Shown in pieces: positions 63,438-64,000 of a DNA stretch of 64,000 bases. Both the position numbers and the translations under genes were made by a program. The stretch comes from Bacteroidales bacterium (GTDB taxonomy: Bacteria; Bacteroidota; Bacteroidia; Bacteroidales; VadinHA17), in assembly GCA_017999895.1 (NCBI GenBank), contig JAGNKY010000001.1, positions 62,001 through 126,000 of the forward strand, given 5' to 3'. Positions within the stretch are counted from its first letter, which is position 1; each line of letters opens with the position of its first letter. The notes beneath the pieces are model-generated. The model was not told where the DNA came from. It was given only the letters and a program-made list of their open reading frames with translations, and made no database searches.

Positions 63438-63477
63438 TAAGGGCGCAAAGTAATACAATGATTACTTTGCGCCCTTA
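63438..63477. terminator. bidirectional intrinsic terminator
   Basis: Perfect 17-bp stem (TAAGGGCGCAAAGTAAT pairs with ATTACTTTGCGCCCTTA), six-base loop ACAATG. It lies between the converging ends of the DUF1080 gene and the isomerase gene. T-runs are weak on both sides. Confidence 0.8.
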
Positions 63478-63509
63478 ATTTAATGATATTTGAGACTTTA
63501 AATCTGGGA

Positions 63510-64000
63510 TTAAATCAGTGCGTCGACCACATCTTCAAGCAACTTTTTTGTGCCTTCGACAGGATCTCCACCTGCTTCATATTCAACGGAAATATATCCT
63601 TTATATTTATGATCATTAAGTATTTTAACGCACCGGGCTATATCCACATCAGGGAAGCGCGTCCATCTTTTGGCATGAACCATTGAAGTGGCTTTAGGAA
63701 TCAGGATGTCGAGTCCGTTATACAGCATGTATTCATGTTCCCAGTTGCAGAAATCCGGTGAAGCTTCACAGAAAGGATTATTGACTTCATTGATAATGAT
63801 AATAATATTTACAGGATTAGCTGCTAGGCCCCAGTGGTTTTCAATTGTAATTTTCACCCCGGTTTTTCCGGCATAATCTGCAAGTTCTTTGAACGATTCT
63901 ATGGCATTTCTTAGATAAGGCACAATTTCCTCATTACGCGGGTAGCCATCTTTTATTATAGAAGCAGGAATAATCTGAGGTCCTCCTGTGTTTACACGCA
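63510..64000 (-). CDS. sugar phosphate isomerase/epimerase (xylose-isomerase-like TIM barrel), C-terminal part
   Basis: The frame is open from the right edge to a stop at 63510, about 163 residues; the 5' part lies outside. VKITIENHWG (metal-binding Glu), MVHAKRW (His) and GYISVEYEAGGDP (late Glu) are the metal-site signatures of the AP-endonuclease-2-like isomerase family. Substrate is unknown; relatives act on inositol, hydroxypyruvate or keto-sugars. Its partner may be the DUF1080 protein opposite. Confidence 0.87.
   Translation of the reverse strand, partial: RVNTGGPQIIPASIIKDGYPRNEEIVPYLRNAIESFKELADYAGKTGVKITIENHWGLAANPVNIIIIINEVNNPFCEASPDFCNWEHEYMLYNGLDILIPKATSMVHAKRWTRFPDVDIARCVKILNDHKYKGYISVEYEAGGDPVEGTKKLLEDVVDALI

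Noticed and set aside
1..64000. tRNA, rRNA and CRISPR arrays
   Set aside because: The intergenic gaps were read for T-loop-like GGTTCGAATCC segments and repeat-spacer patterns; none was found.

Overview
The window is an AT-rich chromosome segment from a member of the Bacteroidota, most likely a Bacteroidales/Marinilabiliales-type organism. The evidence is a complete type IX secretion core in the order porP-gldK-gldL-gldM-gldN, a glgA-like/panC/panD/UPF0104/radA neighbourhood that I recall from Bacteroidales, many families largely confined to this phylum (DUF4270, DUF4954, DUF5723-like, DUF5916), and repeated matches to the Bacteroidota -7 promoter box (TAnnTTTG) 15-50 bases before gene starts. 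LPS (Kdo transferase) and envelope-lipid (MlaE/MlaF) genes fit a Gram-negative cell. No tRNA, rRNA or CRISPR was seen.

Layout. 1-4322 is an accessory locus on the minus strand: a short Rhs gene with a variable C-terminus that looks like an M15-type zinc DD-peptidase, a lipoprotein gene behind it that is a natural immunity candidate, and two copies of a REP-associated (IS200-like) HUH transposase bounded by small GC-rich palindromes. The transposase and its Rhs flanks are duplicated; another Rhs module begins at the left edge. 4476-10626 is a six-gene nucleotide-sugar operon containing the four enzymes from UDP-GlcNAc to UDP-2,3-diacetamido-glucuronate, plus GalE and RfbB. 10665-14984 holds a DUF4954 beta-helix protein, a DUF4270 lipoprotein and a half-length starch-synthase-like protein. 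15185-18826 is panC-panD-UPF0104-radA, facing a class A PBP.

21297-30751 runs topA, a degenerate ureohydrolase and the type IX secretion core, closed by a strong terminator. 30824-33530 has manC, mlaE and mlaF. 33533-40043 is a minus-strand operon of four envelope proteins of unknown function (propeller protein, lipoprotein, beta-barrel, small membrane protein). 40605-47544 carries a TauE-type transporter, acylphosphatase, an exported methyltransferase, an exported C1 peptidase, yraN, a NarL-type two-component pair and waaA. 47929-58959 contains B12-dependent ribonucleotide reductase, kbl/tdh for threonine degradation, gltX-tatD-tcdA, and a pgk-lipoprotein-LuxE-like operon. 59243-64000 has a DUF5916 outer-membrane protein, a small HExxH protein, a DUF1080 protein and the end of a sugar isomerase gene that runs off the right edge.

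The most unusual part is the left 4.3 kb: an Rhs toxin/immunity cassette array intermingled with a duplicated REP transposase. Second are the uncharacterised four-gene envelope operon and the metal-site-degenerate ureohydrolase wedged between topA and the secretion genes. All functional calls come from reading motifs by eye; no database search was run.
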